Below are positions 20,101 through 27,535 of a stretch of DNA of 64,000 bases, in pieces (the stretch's first letter is position 1; each line of letters begins with the position of its first letter). The notes beneath the pieces are model-generated. The model saw only the letters and a list, made by a program, of their open reading frames with translations. It was not told the origin of the DNA and searched no databases. The DNA comes from Pseudonocardia sp. HH130630-07 (GTDB taxonomy: Bacteria; Actinomycetota; Actinomycetes; Mycobacteriales; Pseudonocardiaceae): contig NZ_CP013855.1 of the NCBI RefSeq assembly GCF_001698125.1, positions 62,001 to 126,000 of the forward strand, written 5' to 3'. A program made the translations under genes and the position numbers.

Positions 20101-20609
20101 CGGGCACGCAGCATGTCGTGCCGGTGCACCAACTGTTCGACGGCCGAGCGCAGCCGCTGCGGGTCCAGTCCCGGCCCGTCGAACTCCAGGTACAGGTGCG
20201 GCGCGACGCCGCCCAGCGGCTGGGCCGGGTCCCGTCCGGCCCAGTAGGCGTGTTGGAGCAGGGCGAGCGGGAACTCGCCGCTGTCCGCACCGGGCTCCCC
20301 GTTGCCCGGGCCGCCGGGCGCCGGGCCGGGCTCGATGTCGGATGCCGACGGCGCGTCGGCCGTCGCCGCGGCGCCGCCGAGCAGGTCGGCCCAGCCTGCG
20401 ATCGTCGGCGCCGAGGCCAGGTCACTGAACCCGACCGTACGGCCCTCGCCACGCCAGCGGCCGACCAGACGCATCAGCGCGATCGACTGCAGCCCGAGCT
20501 CGAACAGGTCGTCGTGGTCGCCGATCTCCTCGGGATCGTCGCCGAGGAGATCGGCGACGAGGTCGCGCAACGCGTCACGGGTGACCGTGGACAAGGCTGT
20601 GCCCTTCAT
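17118..20609 (-). CDS. NRPS with aryl carrier protein and cyclisation domain (ArCP-Cy-A-PCP)
   Basis: 1163 residues. An N-terminal carrier domain carries LGLQSIALM (Ser42), the form seen in aryl carrier proteins. It is followed by a condensation-family domain with the cyclisation signature DMVAADAVS (Asp243, Asp248, Ser251) in place of HHxxxDG. Then come an A domain (TSGSTGEPKG; NGKVDRR) and a C-terminal PCP (GGDSVL). The same order occurs in mycobactin MbtB. The pocket reads D-L-F-N-L-G-L-I-H, resembling A domains of Cy modules that load Ser, Thr or Cys. Role: accept a salicyl or 2,3-dihydroxybenzoyl starter and form the hydroxyphenyl-oxazoline (or thiazoline) end of the siderophore. The aryl-AMP ligase and salicylate or DHB synthesis genes are not in the window. 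The ATG at 20609 has a weak RBS; an in-frame TTG at 20594 behind AAGGG is an alternative start. Confidence 0.93.
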   Translation of the reverse strand: MKGTALSTVTRDALRDLVADLLGDDPEEIGDHDDLFELGLQSIALMRLVGRWRGEGRTVGFSDLASAPTIAGWADLLGGAAATADAPSASDIEPGPAPGGPGNGEPGADSGEFPLALLQHAYWAGRDPAQPLGGVAPHLYLEFDGPGLDPQRLRSAVEQLVHRHDMLRARITDNGRQEIRPAARWDELTVHDLREVDAGERDARLAALREQMSHEQLPIEQGTVFRVAVTLLPGASRLHLDVDMVAADAVSYRRVLADLARFYADPELPVDRPAVTYREYLATRPVGRRDAVETARRYWTARLPELPGAPELPTVEHDGPARAQRLALTLEGAERAAVLAACRRHGLTPAVVVATVYAEVIGAWSATPRFLLNVPLFDRDPVHPDIDQVVGDFTGSVLLEIDLTRPATFLERARAIRRRLHADAEQSAFSGVEVLRELGRAAGEQVLAPVVFTSGLGLGELFDERARDLFGDPVWMISQGPQVLLDAQVTEVGGRILVNWDVRADRLPDGVPQAMFDAFAGLVRGLADDATWTAPVPALLPPDQLAVRDRVNSTDHAHVPPPRTLHGGFFAAATDRHGPAVISERGVLTHAELADAALRVAGGLRARGLEPAEPVAVTLPRGPEQVVAVLGVLAAGGSYVPLGVEQPTNRVQRITAVSGHRTAITSDSGGDGDPGAGRVGLDDLLRAEPLPVPAEPDPEQIAYLLFTSGSTGEPKGVEVPHRAATATIDDLLRRFAMGESDRTLMVSALDFDLSVFDVFAALHAGGAVVVLAEGEQRDPDRWAQLIHDHRVSVLNCVPPLLDSLLATEHDLGPTLRQVLLGGDRVGTDLPGRLRERVHGCAFAGLGGTTETAIHSTIQDVPGEVPAHWTCVPYGTPLDGVRLRVVDAAGRDAPDHVPGELWIGGAGVAHGYRGDPARTEDRFPVLDGFGWYRTGDLGRYRPDGTVEFLGRRDDQMKLNGFRIEPGEVEAAATALPGVHGAVAVVVGRRQALLALAVHGGADPDDVARALPATLPPHMVPRSVVALDGLPLSGNGKVDRRAVRRLVEEQIGDDGPGAAPDSALERVIAGVWGEVLGRGPVSVETSLFALGGDSVLVTAIVARLRAVLDTAAVSARAVFAHPTVRGLAHELRRGEPDRIDAVAEVVEEIGAMDDDEIDAALAVSD

Positions 20610-20630
20610 CCCGGAGTGCTCAGGGGCCGG

Positions 20631-21062
20631 TCAGCGGCCGGCGGTCTGGGCCACGGCACCGGGGACCGGCTCGGCCGGGTCGGCGCCGAGCGCGACGATC
20701 CGGTTGTCGACGTCGACGTGCACCACCCGGGCGACGTGGTCGGGCACCGCAGGCTCCGGCACCTGCTGATAGGCGACGATGATCGTCAGGTCGCCCGGGT
20801 GCACGAGGTGCGCGGCGGCACCGTTCACGCCGATGACCCCGCTGCCGCGCTCACCGGTGATGAGGTAGGTCTCCAGCCGGTTGCCGTTGTCGATGTCGAG
20901 GACCTGGACCTTCTCGCCCTCGACGAGCCCGGCGGCGTCCATGAGGTCCTCGTCGACGGTCAACGAACCGACGTAATGCAGGTCCGCCTGAGTGACGGTG
21001 GCGCGGTGGATCTTCCCGCTGAGCAGGGTGCGGTAGCTGACGGTCTCGGCGACGCCGGACAT
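20631..21062 (-). CDS. panD: Aspartate 1-decarboxylase (beta-alanine supply)
   Basis: 143 residues, the normal PanD size, with the start at 21062 behind GAAGGA. Visible family features are the N-terminal YRTLLSGKIHRATVTQADL, the self-processing Gly-Ser bond in HYVGSLTVDEDLMDAAG that creates the pyruvoyl cofactor, and the GVNGAAAHLVHPGD segment. The enzyme decarboxylates L-aspartate to beta-alanine. PanD normally serves pantothenate synthesis, but this copy lies 21 bp upstream of the ArCP-Cy NRPS gene and within the siderophore gene run. The first A domain of the next NRPS has a beta-amino-acid-type pocket. I infer a dedicated supply of beta-alanine for the peptide. The C-terminus is slightly longer than usual. 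Confidence 0.95.
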   Translation of the reverse strand: MSGVAETVSYRTLLSGKIHRATVTQADLHYVGSLTVDEDLMDAAGLVEGEKVQVLDIDNGNRLETYLITGERGSGVIGVNGAAAHLVHPGDLTIIVAYQQVPEPAVPDHVARVVHVDVDNRIVALGADPAEPVPGAVAQTAGR

Positions 21063-21118
21063 GACGAGTCCTTCCTCGCCGGGCGACGCCCGGCGCGGGA
21101 TGTGGAGGGGATGAAGGG

Positions 21119-21337
21119 TCAGGAGCCGGAGCGTTCGACCAGGCTGCGGGGACGCAGGTCGGTCCAGCTCCGCTCGATGTGGTCGAGGCAGGAGGCACGG
21201 TCGTCCGCACCGAAGACGCTGCGCCATCCGGTGGGCACCTCGGCGAACGAGGGCCAGAGGCTGTGCTGTCCCTCGTCGTTGACCAGGACCAGGAAGCGGC
21301 CGTCGGGGTCGTCGAAGGGGTTCGTGCGGTCGGACAT
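21119..21337 (-). CDS. mbtH: MbtH-like NRPS chaperone
   Basis: 72 residues, the usual MbtH size. It shows the conserved NPFDDPDGRFLVLVND start, the QHSLWP motif, the PTGW motif and the C-terminal HIERSWTDLRP. MbtH proteins bind A domains and are often needed for their folding and adenylation activity. It lies between the hydroxylase and panD genes on the same strand, with short gaps (46 and 56 bp) and an RBS (ACGGAG), so it probably serves the three NRPSs of this run. Confidence 0.97.
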   Translation of the reverse strand: MSDRTNPFDDPDGRFLVLVNDEGQHSLWPSFAEVPTGWRSVFGADDRASCLDHIERSWTDLRPRSLVERSGS

Positions 21338-21383
21338 GGATGTTCTCCGTCGGAAGTTCGGATGTCAGCCGGGACAACGGGTC

Positions 21384-22766
21384 CTAGCGCGGGGCGGCAG
21401 ACACGGTGGCGCGGACCGGTGCCCCGCCCGGCGAGCGGGACAGGATCGAGTCGACGATCTCGCCGGAGCGGACCGCGATCGTGGACAGCAGCGTCGAGGT
21501 GATGCCGTGGGTGTGCTCGGTCGGCCCCTGGACGTGGAGCCCGGCCGTGATCCGACCCCCGCAGGGCAGCTCGCCCATCTCCAACCGGTAGTCGCGGCCT
21601 ACTCGCAGCTGCCCGGTCGGGTCCCGCAGGACCGCGTCGGCGAGACCGCCGCCGAGCAGCGTCCGCGGGTCAGCGGATCGGTAACCGGTCGCGTACACCA
21701 CCGCGTCGGCGGTGATCACCTCGCGGGCACCGTCAATGAGCGACTTGACCGCGAGCTCCACCCGGTCCCCGGCGTCGACGACGTCGGCCACCCGCGACAC
21801 GTTGCGAAACCGCAGGCGCTCGGACCCGGCCACCCGCTCGTGGTAGTGCGTCCGGTACAAACCCTCGATGAGCTCCGGGTCCACCACCGAGTAGTTCGTG
21901 TTCGCGTGGTAGCCCAGGATCCGGTCTTTCACCTCGACCGGGGCGGCGTAGAAGTCGTCGACGGCGGCCGGGTCGAAAATCCGGTTCGCGAACGAGGTGT
22001 CGTCGGCAGGGCTGTAGCCGTACCGCGCGAAGACCGCGTGCACCTCCGCGGTGGGGAAGGTCCGGTGCAGGTGTTCGACGGTCTCCGCCGCGCTCTGCCC
22101 CGCGCCGACCACCGCGAACCGGACCGGCGCGGTGCCCTCCAGCTCACGGGTCCGGAACAGCAGATCACGGTTGTGCCAGATCCGCGGGCCCGCCTCCACC
22201 CCAGCCGGCAGGAACGGCCGCAGGCCGCAGGCCAGGACGACGTTGCGCGTCCGCAGCGTCTGGGTGCGCTCACCGGCGCGGACGACGACGTCGAGCAGGT
22301 CGACCGTGCCGTCGTCGGAGCGCACCGGCAGCACCTCGACGACCTCGTCGCCGTAGTCCACCGAGACTCCCCCGCCGTCGGCTCCCTCGCGCGCGACGGC
22401 GCCGGCGGCCCAGGTCAGGTAGTCGTGGAACTCGAGCCGGGTCGGGAAGTTCGACCCGTAATTGATGAAGTCGGCGAGCCGGCCGCGTTCGTGGAGGTAG
22501 GACAGGAAGGTGTACGGGCTCGACGGCTTGCGGAGCGTCACCAGGTCTTTCAGGTGCGAGACCTGGAGGGTGGCTCCCTCCAGGAGCATGCCCCGGTGCC
22601 AGCCGAACCGCTGTTGGCGCTCCACGAAACGAGCCGTCGGTCGCCGGTCGCCCTTCTCGGCGCCGCGTTCCAGGAGCGCGATCGCGATCCCGAGATTGGA
22701 CGGGCCGAAGCCTGCCCCGACGAGGTCGAGCGGTACGTCGCCCGGATGTCCTCCGTTGCCTGTCAC
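21384..22766 (-). CDS. L-ornithine (or lysine) N-monooxygenase for hydroxamate formation
   Basis: About 460 residues of the SidA/PvdA/IucD flavoprotein family. The sequence shows the N-terminal FAD motif GAGFGPSNLG, the central NADPH motif VVGAGQSAAETVEHL and the C-terminal YATGYR. It hydroxylates the side-chain amine of free ornithine (or lysine) using FAD, NADPH and O2. The DMENLGLIN pockets in the NRPS favour ornithine. Start choice: GTG at 22766, with AAAGGGG ten bases upstream, leaves room for a leader downstream of the iron box. An in-frame ATG at 22787 (extra residues MQRGAAG) has no clear RBS and almost touches the box. It appears to be the first gene of the siderophore run. Confidence 0.93.
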   Translation of the reverse strand: MTGNGGHPGDVPLDLVGAGFGPSNLGIAIALLERGAEKGDRRPTARFVERQQRFGWHRGMLLEGATLQVSHLKDLVTLRKPSSPYTFLSYLHERGRLADFINYGSNFPTRLEFHDYLTWAAGAVAREGADGGGVSVDYGDEVVEVLPVRSDDGTVDLLDVVVRAGERTQTLRTRNVVLACGLRPFLPAGVEAGPRIWHNRDLLFRTRELEGTAPVRFAVVGAGQSAAETVEHLHRTFPTAEVHAVFARYGYSPADDTSFANRIFDPAAVDDFYAAPVEVKDRILGYHANTNYSVVDPELIEGLYRTHYHERVAGSERLRFRNVSRVADVVDAGDRVELAVKSLIDGAREVITADAVVYATGYRSADPRTLLGGGLADAVLRDPTGQLRVGRDYRLEMGELPCGGRITAGLHVQGPTEHTHGITSTLLSTIAVRSGEIVDSILSRSPGGAPVRATVSAAPR

Positions 22767-22796
22767 CCCTGCGGCACCCCTTTGCATCACCAAATA

Positions 22797-22815
22797 GCAA
22801 CTTAGGCAAACCTAA
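22797..22815 (-). promoter_or_regulatory. Iron box (IdeR/DmdR-type operator)
   Basis: The minus-strand 19-mer begins TTAGGTTTGCCTAA and matches the actinobacterial iron-box consensus TTAGGTTAGGCTAACCTAA at 14 of 19 positions; its core TTAGG...CCTAA is palindromic. It lies just upstream of the hydroxylase start, where a bound iron repressor would cover the promoter. Inference: the hydroxylase-mbtH-panD-NRPS run is switched on in low iron. Confidence 0.8.
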
Positions 22816-22953
22816 TCACGACACCTCGCTACTGGTTCCACCGATCGGATGACGCAAACAATCGGTGACCCTTGGCGCGGCATGGCACGGCACGACGGGG
22901 CGGGGCAGGGCCGCGGCCACCGGACGACGGTCAAACAGGACGGGCGCCGGCGT

Positions 22954-24843
22954 TCACGCCGTGCTGGCGACCCCGGGTGCGAGCGGCTCCAGGGTGCGGA
23001 GGGTGCCGCCCCAGCCGACGGTCTCGGTGGCGACCTCCCGCAGCTCGGCGGCGGTGATCACGGCGGCGAGCTCCTCGGCGGTGCGCAGCCCGGATCCGTG
23101 CAGGACCAGGGCCAGCAAGTCGTCCTCGGCCTCGTGCTCGTCGATGTCCTGATCGTCGAGGACGTCCTCCAGGAGCAGGATCCGCCCACCCAGGGGGAGA
23201 CACTCCCGCGCGCGGCGCAGGATGTGCGCCGCCTCCGCGTCCGGGTACTGGACGAGCACCTTGCCGAACAGGATCGCGTCCGCGGCGGCAACCGTCTCGG
23301 CGATGGTCTGCACGACGACCTCCACCCGGGAGCGGGCCCCGGCATCAGGGATGGCCCGCGGCAGCTCGGACCGGACCCAGGCGGCGTCCGAGGGCGGCGT
23401 GACGATCGTGACCGCGGTCCCCGGGCGACGGGCGACCACGGCCGCGGCGGCGGACACCGCGGCGTCGGTGTGGACGACCAGGTGCCCTATTCCGTCCAGG
23501 GCTGCGGAGTCGGCCACCGGCGCGGCGATGTAGTCGGCGAAGTGCGCGGTGTTGTCCAGCAAGCTGCGCGCGAAGCCCTCCTCCGCGCGCAGGCTCGGGT
23601 AGTCACCGCCGGTGACCGCCGTGAACACCTCCTGGCCCGTACGCACTGCCTGCTCCAGCCCGAAGAAGCCCCGTTCACGCCGGGCGCCGACACCATCGCG
23701 GCGTAGGACATCGAGGACGTGGTCCTCGGTCAGGTAATAGCCGGTGTCGGTGAGTGTGTACCCGCCCCGGCCGTCGCGGTCGAGGATGCCGATCGACGCC
23801 AGGTACCGCAGCAGCTTGACTAGTGACCGGGGGTCCGCGCCAGCCCGTTCCGCGAGCGCCCCCGGGTCGTGGGTCCCCCCGGCGATGAGCTCGCCGAGAC
23901 CGAGGTCGGCGGCCGCCCGGATCGCCAGCGGGGGCAGCAGCTCGGCCTGCTCGTTGAAGGTCTCGAACGCCTCGGCGTTGTGTTCCTCATCGGTGATCTG
24001 CGGGTCGGACTCGAGCGTCACGACCTCGCCGTGCTTCCAGTAGCCGGTGAAGTCGATCCGGCGCCGGTCCACCCCCGCGGCGACGAGCACGCGGCGCAGG
24101 TCCCGGACGACGGACTGTTCCCCCGCCAGCCACGCCGCGGTGCTCGCGGCATCCCAGTCCGGGGCCTCGACGATCCCGTTCAGGCGGGTCACGAGCTGCG
24201 ACGACGTCCCCGGCCCGGCTCCGTCGCGCACCAGCCAGATGACCCGCACGCCAGGGCGCTCGACCAGCGGGACCCGGTGGGCGTCCTCCGCGATCTCGAG
24301 GAACACCTCGGCCCGCAGATCGGCGGGCGCGGTGTCCAGCAGGCGCGAGATCGCGGGTATCGCGGTGTCGTCACCGGCGACCAGAAGCCGTGCGTCGGTG
24401 CCCGGCAGCGCGAGCGAGGCCGCGGGTCCCGCCACGTGGACCCGATCCCCCGGCTGCGCCCGGTAGGCCCAGGTGGTGGCGATGCCCACTCCGTGCCGCA
24501 CGAACTCCACGTCCAGCTCACCGGCGACGGGATCGTGCCGGCGGACGGTGTAGACCCGCCAGACCGGGCGGCGCCCCTCGGGCAGCTTGATGCCGCCGTC
24601 CTTCAGGATCGGCAGAACCGGCTCGGGCTCCCCCGGATAGGGGAAAACGAGCCTGACGTCGTCGTCGAATCCGGTGCTGACGAAGGCCGGCCAGGCGCGT
24701 CCCTCGGAGTCGGTGAACTCCGCGAGTTGCTTACCGGCCAGCGTCACCCGCCGCAGCGCCGGTGTGACATCGACGATCCGCGAGACGGTGAGCTCCCGGA
24801 CGGCGATCGGGTACACAGAGACGGCGCGGTCCTGGTTGGGCAT
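22954..24843 (-). CDS. Siderophore-interacting protein (ferric-siderophore reductase) fused to a methyltransferase-like domain
   Basis: 629 residues, about twice a normal SIP. Residues 1-275 are a FAD/NAD(P)H-dependent SIP domain: RVYTVRR flavin motif (96-102), VAGDDTAIPAISRLL nucleotide region and the typical closing GYWKHGE (268-274). Residues about 290-629 look like an O-methyltransferase of the dimerising, winged-helix type: LLRYLASIGILDRDGRGGYTLTDTG, and near the end GGRILLLEDVL. The SAM-binding glycine-rich motif is missing; the stretch reads LVVHTDAAVSAAAAVVARR. The SIP half should reduce ferric siderophore in the cytosol to release iron. The second half may be a structural or sensing domain, or an enzyme that has lost SAM binding. 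Start ATG at 24843 has a strong GAAGGAGC RBS. Same strand as the biosynthetic genes but upstream of the iron box, so transcribed separately. Confidence 0.9.
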   Translation of the reverse strand: MPNQDRAVSVYPIAVRELTVSRIVDVTPALRRVTLAGKQLAEFTDSEGRAWPAFVSTGFDDDVRLVFPYPGEPEPVLPILKDGGIKLPEGRRPVWRVYTVRRHDPVAGELDVEFVRHGVGIATTWAYRAQPGDRVHVAGPAASLALPGTDARLLVAGDDTAIPAISRLLDTAPADLRAEVFLEIAEDAHRVPLVERPGVRVIWLVRDGAGPGTSSQLVTRLNGIVEAPDWDAASTAAWLAGEQSVVRDLRRVLVAAGVDRRRIDFTGYWKHGEVVTLESDPQITDEEHNAEAFETFNEQAELLPPLAIRAAADLGLGELIAGGTHDPGALAERAGADPRSLVKLLRYLASIGILDRDGRGGYTLTDTGYYLTEDHVLDVLRRDGVGARRERGFFGLEQAVRTGQEVFTAVTGGDYPSLRAEEGFARSLLDNTAHFADYIAAPVADSAALDGIGHLVVHTDAAVSAAAAVVARRPGTAVTIVTPPSDAAWVRSELPRAIPDAGARSRVEVVVQTIAETVAAADAILFGKVLVQYPDAEAAHILRRARECLPLGGRILLLEDVLDDQDIDEHEAEDDLLALVLHGSGLRTAEELAAVITAAELREVATETVGWGGTLRTLEPLAPGVASTA

Positions 24844-25180
24844 CGGGCTCCTTCACGTGCCTACGACCGGAACAGAGCACGATGTCCAAGGGCCGCAGGC
24901 GGGGGTCCTGTGCGGACCCACCACACCGGACCCTGGAGGCTCCGGCACCGACCCTAACCGAGCTGAGATCGGCGCCCACCGACATCCGGCGCGTGACACC
25001 TCCGGGACCCGGTCGTCGGGTTACCTCACCCACGCCCCAGCCGTGGTGACGAGGATCGGCATCATCCAGAATCACAAGGTCGCCGCCAACAGATAGATGC
25101 CACCGGGACGTCGATCTCGGGGTTCCGGCAGTTCCTACACCGGCGACGAGATCGCCACGGTCGCCCAACGGATTGGCCGC
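24844..25180. other. Intergenic stretch before the IS block
   Basis: About 340 bp between the SIP start and the TA that flanks the first IS. No convincing coding frame, RNA gene or iron box was found. It must hold the SIP promoter, read on the minus strand. It is the last non-mobile DNA of the siderophore region. Confidence 0.5.
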
Positions 25181-25182
25181 TA

Positions 25183-26124
25183 GGGCGTGTCTCCCAGATA
25201 GGCGGAGCGGGGTGCGCGATGCTTGATCGGTGCCGCGTACCGCTGTCCTGACTGATGCCCAGTGGGCCCGTCTGGCGCCGCTGTTGCCCTCCTCCGAGGG
25301 TCGTCGCGGGCGCCCGTTCCGCGATGACCGCCGGGTGATCGAGGGGATCATCTACCGGTATCGGTGCGGGCTTCCCTGGCGCGACGTCCCAGCCGAGTTC
25401 GGGCCGTGGCAGACGTTGTGGAAGCGGCACCGCCGCTACAGCGGCGACGGCACCTGGGACCACATCCTGGCTGCTCTTCTGGTCGAGGCCGACGCCGCCG
25501 AGGTGCTCGGGTGGGCGGTCAGCGTGGACTCCACGATCATCCGTGCCCACCAGCACGCCGCGACCCTCAAGCGCGACACAGGGGGCCGGATCGAACTACA
25601 CGAATCTGCTCGCCGAACCAGCAGATCACGCGCTGGGACGGTCCCGCGGAGGGCTGTCGACGAAGATCCACCAGCTCGTTGACGGGCACGGCCGCCCGCT
25701 GGTGGTCCTCCTCGGCCCCGGCCAGGGCGGCGACTCGCCAATGTTTCCGCACCTGATGGCGCGCCTGAGCATCGCCCGACCGGGCCCGGGACGACCCCGG
25801 ACCCGGCCTGAACGCGTGCGCGCGGACAAGGCCTACTCCTCACGCGCGATCCGCCGGCACCTGCGCGAGCGCCGGATCATCGCTGTCATTCCGGAGCCCT
25901 CTGACCAGCAGGGACACCGCAAACGACGGGGCTCACGCGGTGGCCGACCGCCCGCATTCGATCCGGTCGACTACCGAAACCGCAACGTCGTCGAGCGCGG
26001 GTTCTGCCACGTCAAGCAGTGGCGCGGGCTGGCCACCCGTTACGACAAGCTCGCCCTGACCTTCCGCGGCGGCGCCGTCCTGAAGGCAATCGTCACCTGG
26101 CTCCGCGCATTGGGAGACACACCC
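25183..26124 (+). mobile_element. IS5-family element, IS427-type, complete
   Basis: Terminal inverted repeats GGGCGTGTCTCCCA (25183-25196) and TGGGAGACACACCC (26111-26124) match at 13 of 14 positions when one is reverse-complemented. TA flanks both ends (25181-25182 and 26125-26126), the usual target duplication of this group. Length 942 bp with a two-frame transposase inside. The right-hand TA is shared with the adjoining IS630 element. Confidence 0.9.
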
Positions 26125-26127
26125 TAG
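25230..26127 (+). CDS. IS5/IS427-type transposase, two overlapping frames
   Basis: Frame one (GTG at 25230 to 25682) gives the N-terminal domain LTDAQWARLAPLLPSSEGRR and the first catalytic stretch VSVDSTIIRAHQHAA. The rest (LGRSRGGLSTKIHQLVDGHG, DKAYSSRAIRRHLRER, VERGFCHVKQWRGLATRYDK) lies in the next frame, ending at a TAG completed by the target duplication. The switch falls near a run of five G at 25581-25585. Two-frame organisation with programmed frameshifting is known in this IS group, so the element may be active rather than broken. A genuine frameshift mutation cannot be excluded. Confidence 0.88.
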
Positions 26128-26210
26128 TGCCGCGTCCGGGAACGTTGGGGACGTAATCGTGTCGGCTTGATCCGTCCCGGTCTGGCGCAGGAGGCTGTGC
26201 GCCGGAGGTG

Positions 26211-27470
26211 ATGGCCGTGGCGCGACAGCCGGAGGTGTTCGTCCGGGGACTGACCCCGGACGAGGCCCAGCGATTGGTCAGGATCACGCGCACGGCGCGG
26301 GACCGGGTCCGGTTGCGGCGGGCGGGGATCGTGCTGGCCTCGGTGCAGGGCCGGACCGCGACCGAGGCCGCGATGATGTTCGCGGCGAAGCCGCAGTACG
26401 CGCGGGAGGTGATCCACGCGTTCAACCAGCAGGGCTTCGCCGCTTTGGACCCAAAATGGAGCGGGGGCCGACCCCGTAGGTTCGGTCCCCACGTCCGTGA
26501 GCTGATCTGCCGGGTCGCTCGCACCCCGCCCCAGCAGGTCGGGTTGCCGTTCACCACCTGGAGCCTGGCCAAGCTGGTCGAACACCTCGCCGCCGCACAC
26601 CGGGTCGTGATCAGCGTCGAGACCGTCCGCCAGGTCCTGCGTGACGCCGGGGTCCGCTGGCAGGCCACGAAGACCTGGAAGGCCAGCCGGGACCCGCGGT
26701 TCGTGGAGAAGATGAACCGGATCCTCGACCTCTACGACCGCGCCGCCGACGGTCGCCTCGAACCGGGTGCGCGGGTGATCTGTGTCGATGAGTTCGGGCC
26801 GCTGAACCTGCTGCCCCGCCCCGGTCGGGGCTGGTTCCCGATCCGGCGCCCGGCCCGGCTACGGGCCACCTATAGCCGTCACAGCGGGGTCCGGCACATG
26901 TTCGCCGGTCTGGACCTGGCCTCCGGGCAGCTGTTCTACCGGCTCCGTGACCGCAAACGCGGCCGCGAGTTCCTCGACTTCCTCCGCCAGCTGCGCCGCC
27001 GTTTCCCCACCGGCGGTCTGCACGTGGTCTGCGACAACTTCTCCCCGCACCTGCGCACCGATGTCGCGCACTGGTGCCACGACCACGACGTCGAGCTGGT
27101 GCTCACCCCCACGAACGCGTCCTGGCTGAACTGGATCGAGTCGGAGTTCACCGCGCTGCGCTACTTCACCCTCGACGGCAGCGACTACCCCTCCCACACC
27201 GCCCAGGAAGCCGCGATCGCCGGCTACATCCGCTGGGCCAACCGCCACGCCCGACCCAAGAAACACTTCGCGCCCGAGTCCAAGATCCGCAGGCCGGATT
27301 ACCTACCCAACATTGAGCCTTTTTCAACCTGCCGTTCCGGCAGCTCAGGGGCCTGGTTGTGTGGGTGCAGACGCCGAGCTGGCGAGCCGGTGACCTGTGC
27401 AGCTGTGGTCAGAGCAGTTGCGCTGCAACCTTCGCGATCTCCTGACGCAGAAGCTCGCTGGTCAGGTTGA
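26211..27470 (+). CDS. IS630-family transposase, C-terminus altered by MITE insertion
   Basis: ATG at 26211 follows GGAGGTG. An N-terminal helix-turn-helix region precedes a DDE core: VICVDEFGPLNLLPRPGRGW (first Asp), HVVCDNFSPH (second Asp) and NASWLNWIESEF (Glu). The native protein should end just after RRPDYLPN (near 27313). The frame now reads on through the inserted element, adding about 50 unrelated residues, and stops at 27470. The catalytic core is intact, so activity is possible, but the right terminal repeat is disrupted. Confidence 0.88.
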   Translation: MAVARQPEVFVRGLTPDEAQRLVRITRTARDRVRLRRAGIVLASVQGRTATEAAMMFAAKPQYAREVIHAFNQQGFAALDPKWSGGRPRRFGPHVRELICRVARTPPQQVGLPFTTWSLAKLVEHLAAAHRVVISVETVRQVLRDAGVRWQATKTWKASRDPRFVEKMNRILDLYDRAADGRLEPGARVICVDEFGPLNLLPRPGRGWFPIRRPARLRATYSRHSGVRHMFAGLDLASGQLFYRLRDRKRGREFLDFLRQLRRRFPTGGLHVVCDNFSPHLRTDVAHWCHDHDVELVLTPTNASWLNWIESEFTALRYFTLDGSDYPSHTAQEAAIAGYIRWANRHARPKKHFAPESKIRRPDYLPNIEPFSTCRSGSSGAWLCGCRRRAGEPVTCAAVVRAVALQPSRSPDAEARWSG

Positions 27471-27478
27471 AAAAGGCT
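27316..27478 (+). mobile_element. 163-bp MITE-like element, copy 1
   Basis: Terminal inverted repeats AGCCTTTTTCAACCTG / CAGGTTGAAAAAGGCT are perfect over 16 bp. The 5-bp direct repeat CATTG flanks it (27311-27315 and 27479-27483). No transposase is encoded. It lies in the right terminal repeat of the IS630 element. A nearly identical inverted copy sits at 28799-28961. The tips resemble those of the ISL2-type IS at 27536-28473 (AGCCTTTGCCAACCTG), so trans-mobilisation is possible. Confidence 0.85.
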
Positions 27479-27535
27479 CATTGCCTGACGAGGCACTAGT
27501 GAGAAAACTGGCGTATAGACGTTGTGGTAGAGTGA

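Larger units (their letters stand above)
26127..27496 (+). mobile_element. IS630-family element with an inserted 163-bp MITE
   Basis: The left end starts GTGCCGCGTCCGGGAACGTT. The right end, read across the MITE, is an imperfect inverted copy ending GACGAGGCAC. TA flanks both ends (26125-26126 and 27497-27498), as expected for IS630. Subtracting the 168 bp of MITE plus duplication leaves about 1.2 kb, a normal size. The element directly abuts the IS5-type element and shares its TA. Confidence 0.82.

Noticed and set aside
19893..22805. A plus-strand open frame of about 970 codons over panD, mbtH and the hydroxylase
   Set aside because: The minus-strand genes there are clear family members with conserved motifs and RBSs; the plus frame has none.
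25230..26127. IS5-type transposase as a broken gene
   Set aside because: Two-frame transposases are normal in this IS group and both ends and the TA duplication are intact, so it is listed as possibly functional.
27314..27480. MITE ends set at TGAGCC/GGCTCA (167 bp)
   Set aside because: The 5-bp direct repeats CATTG and CAGTG place the ends at AGCC/GGCT (163 bp); the outer bases belong to the duplication.
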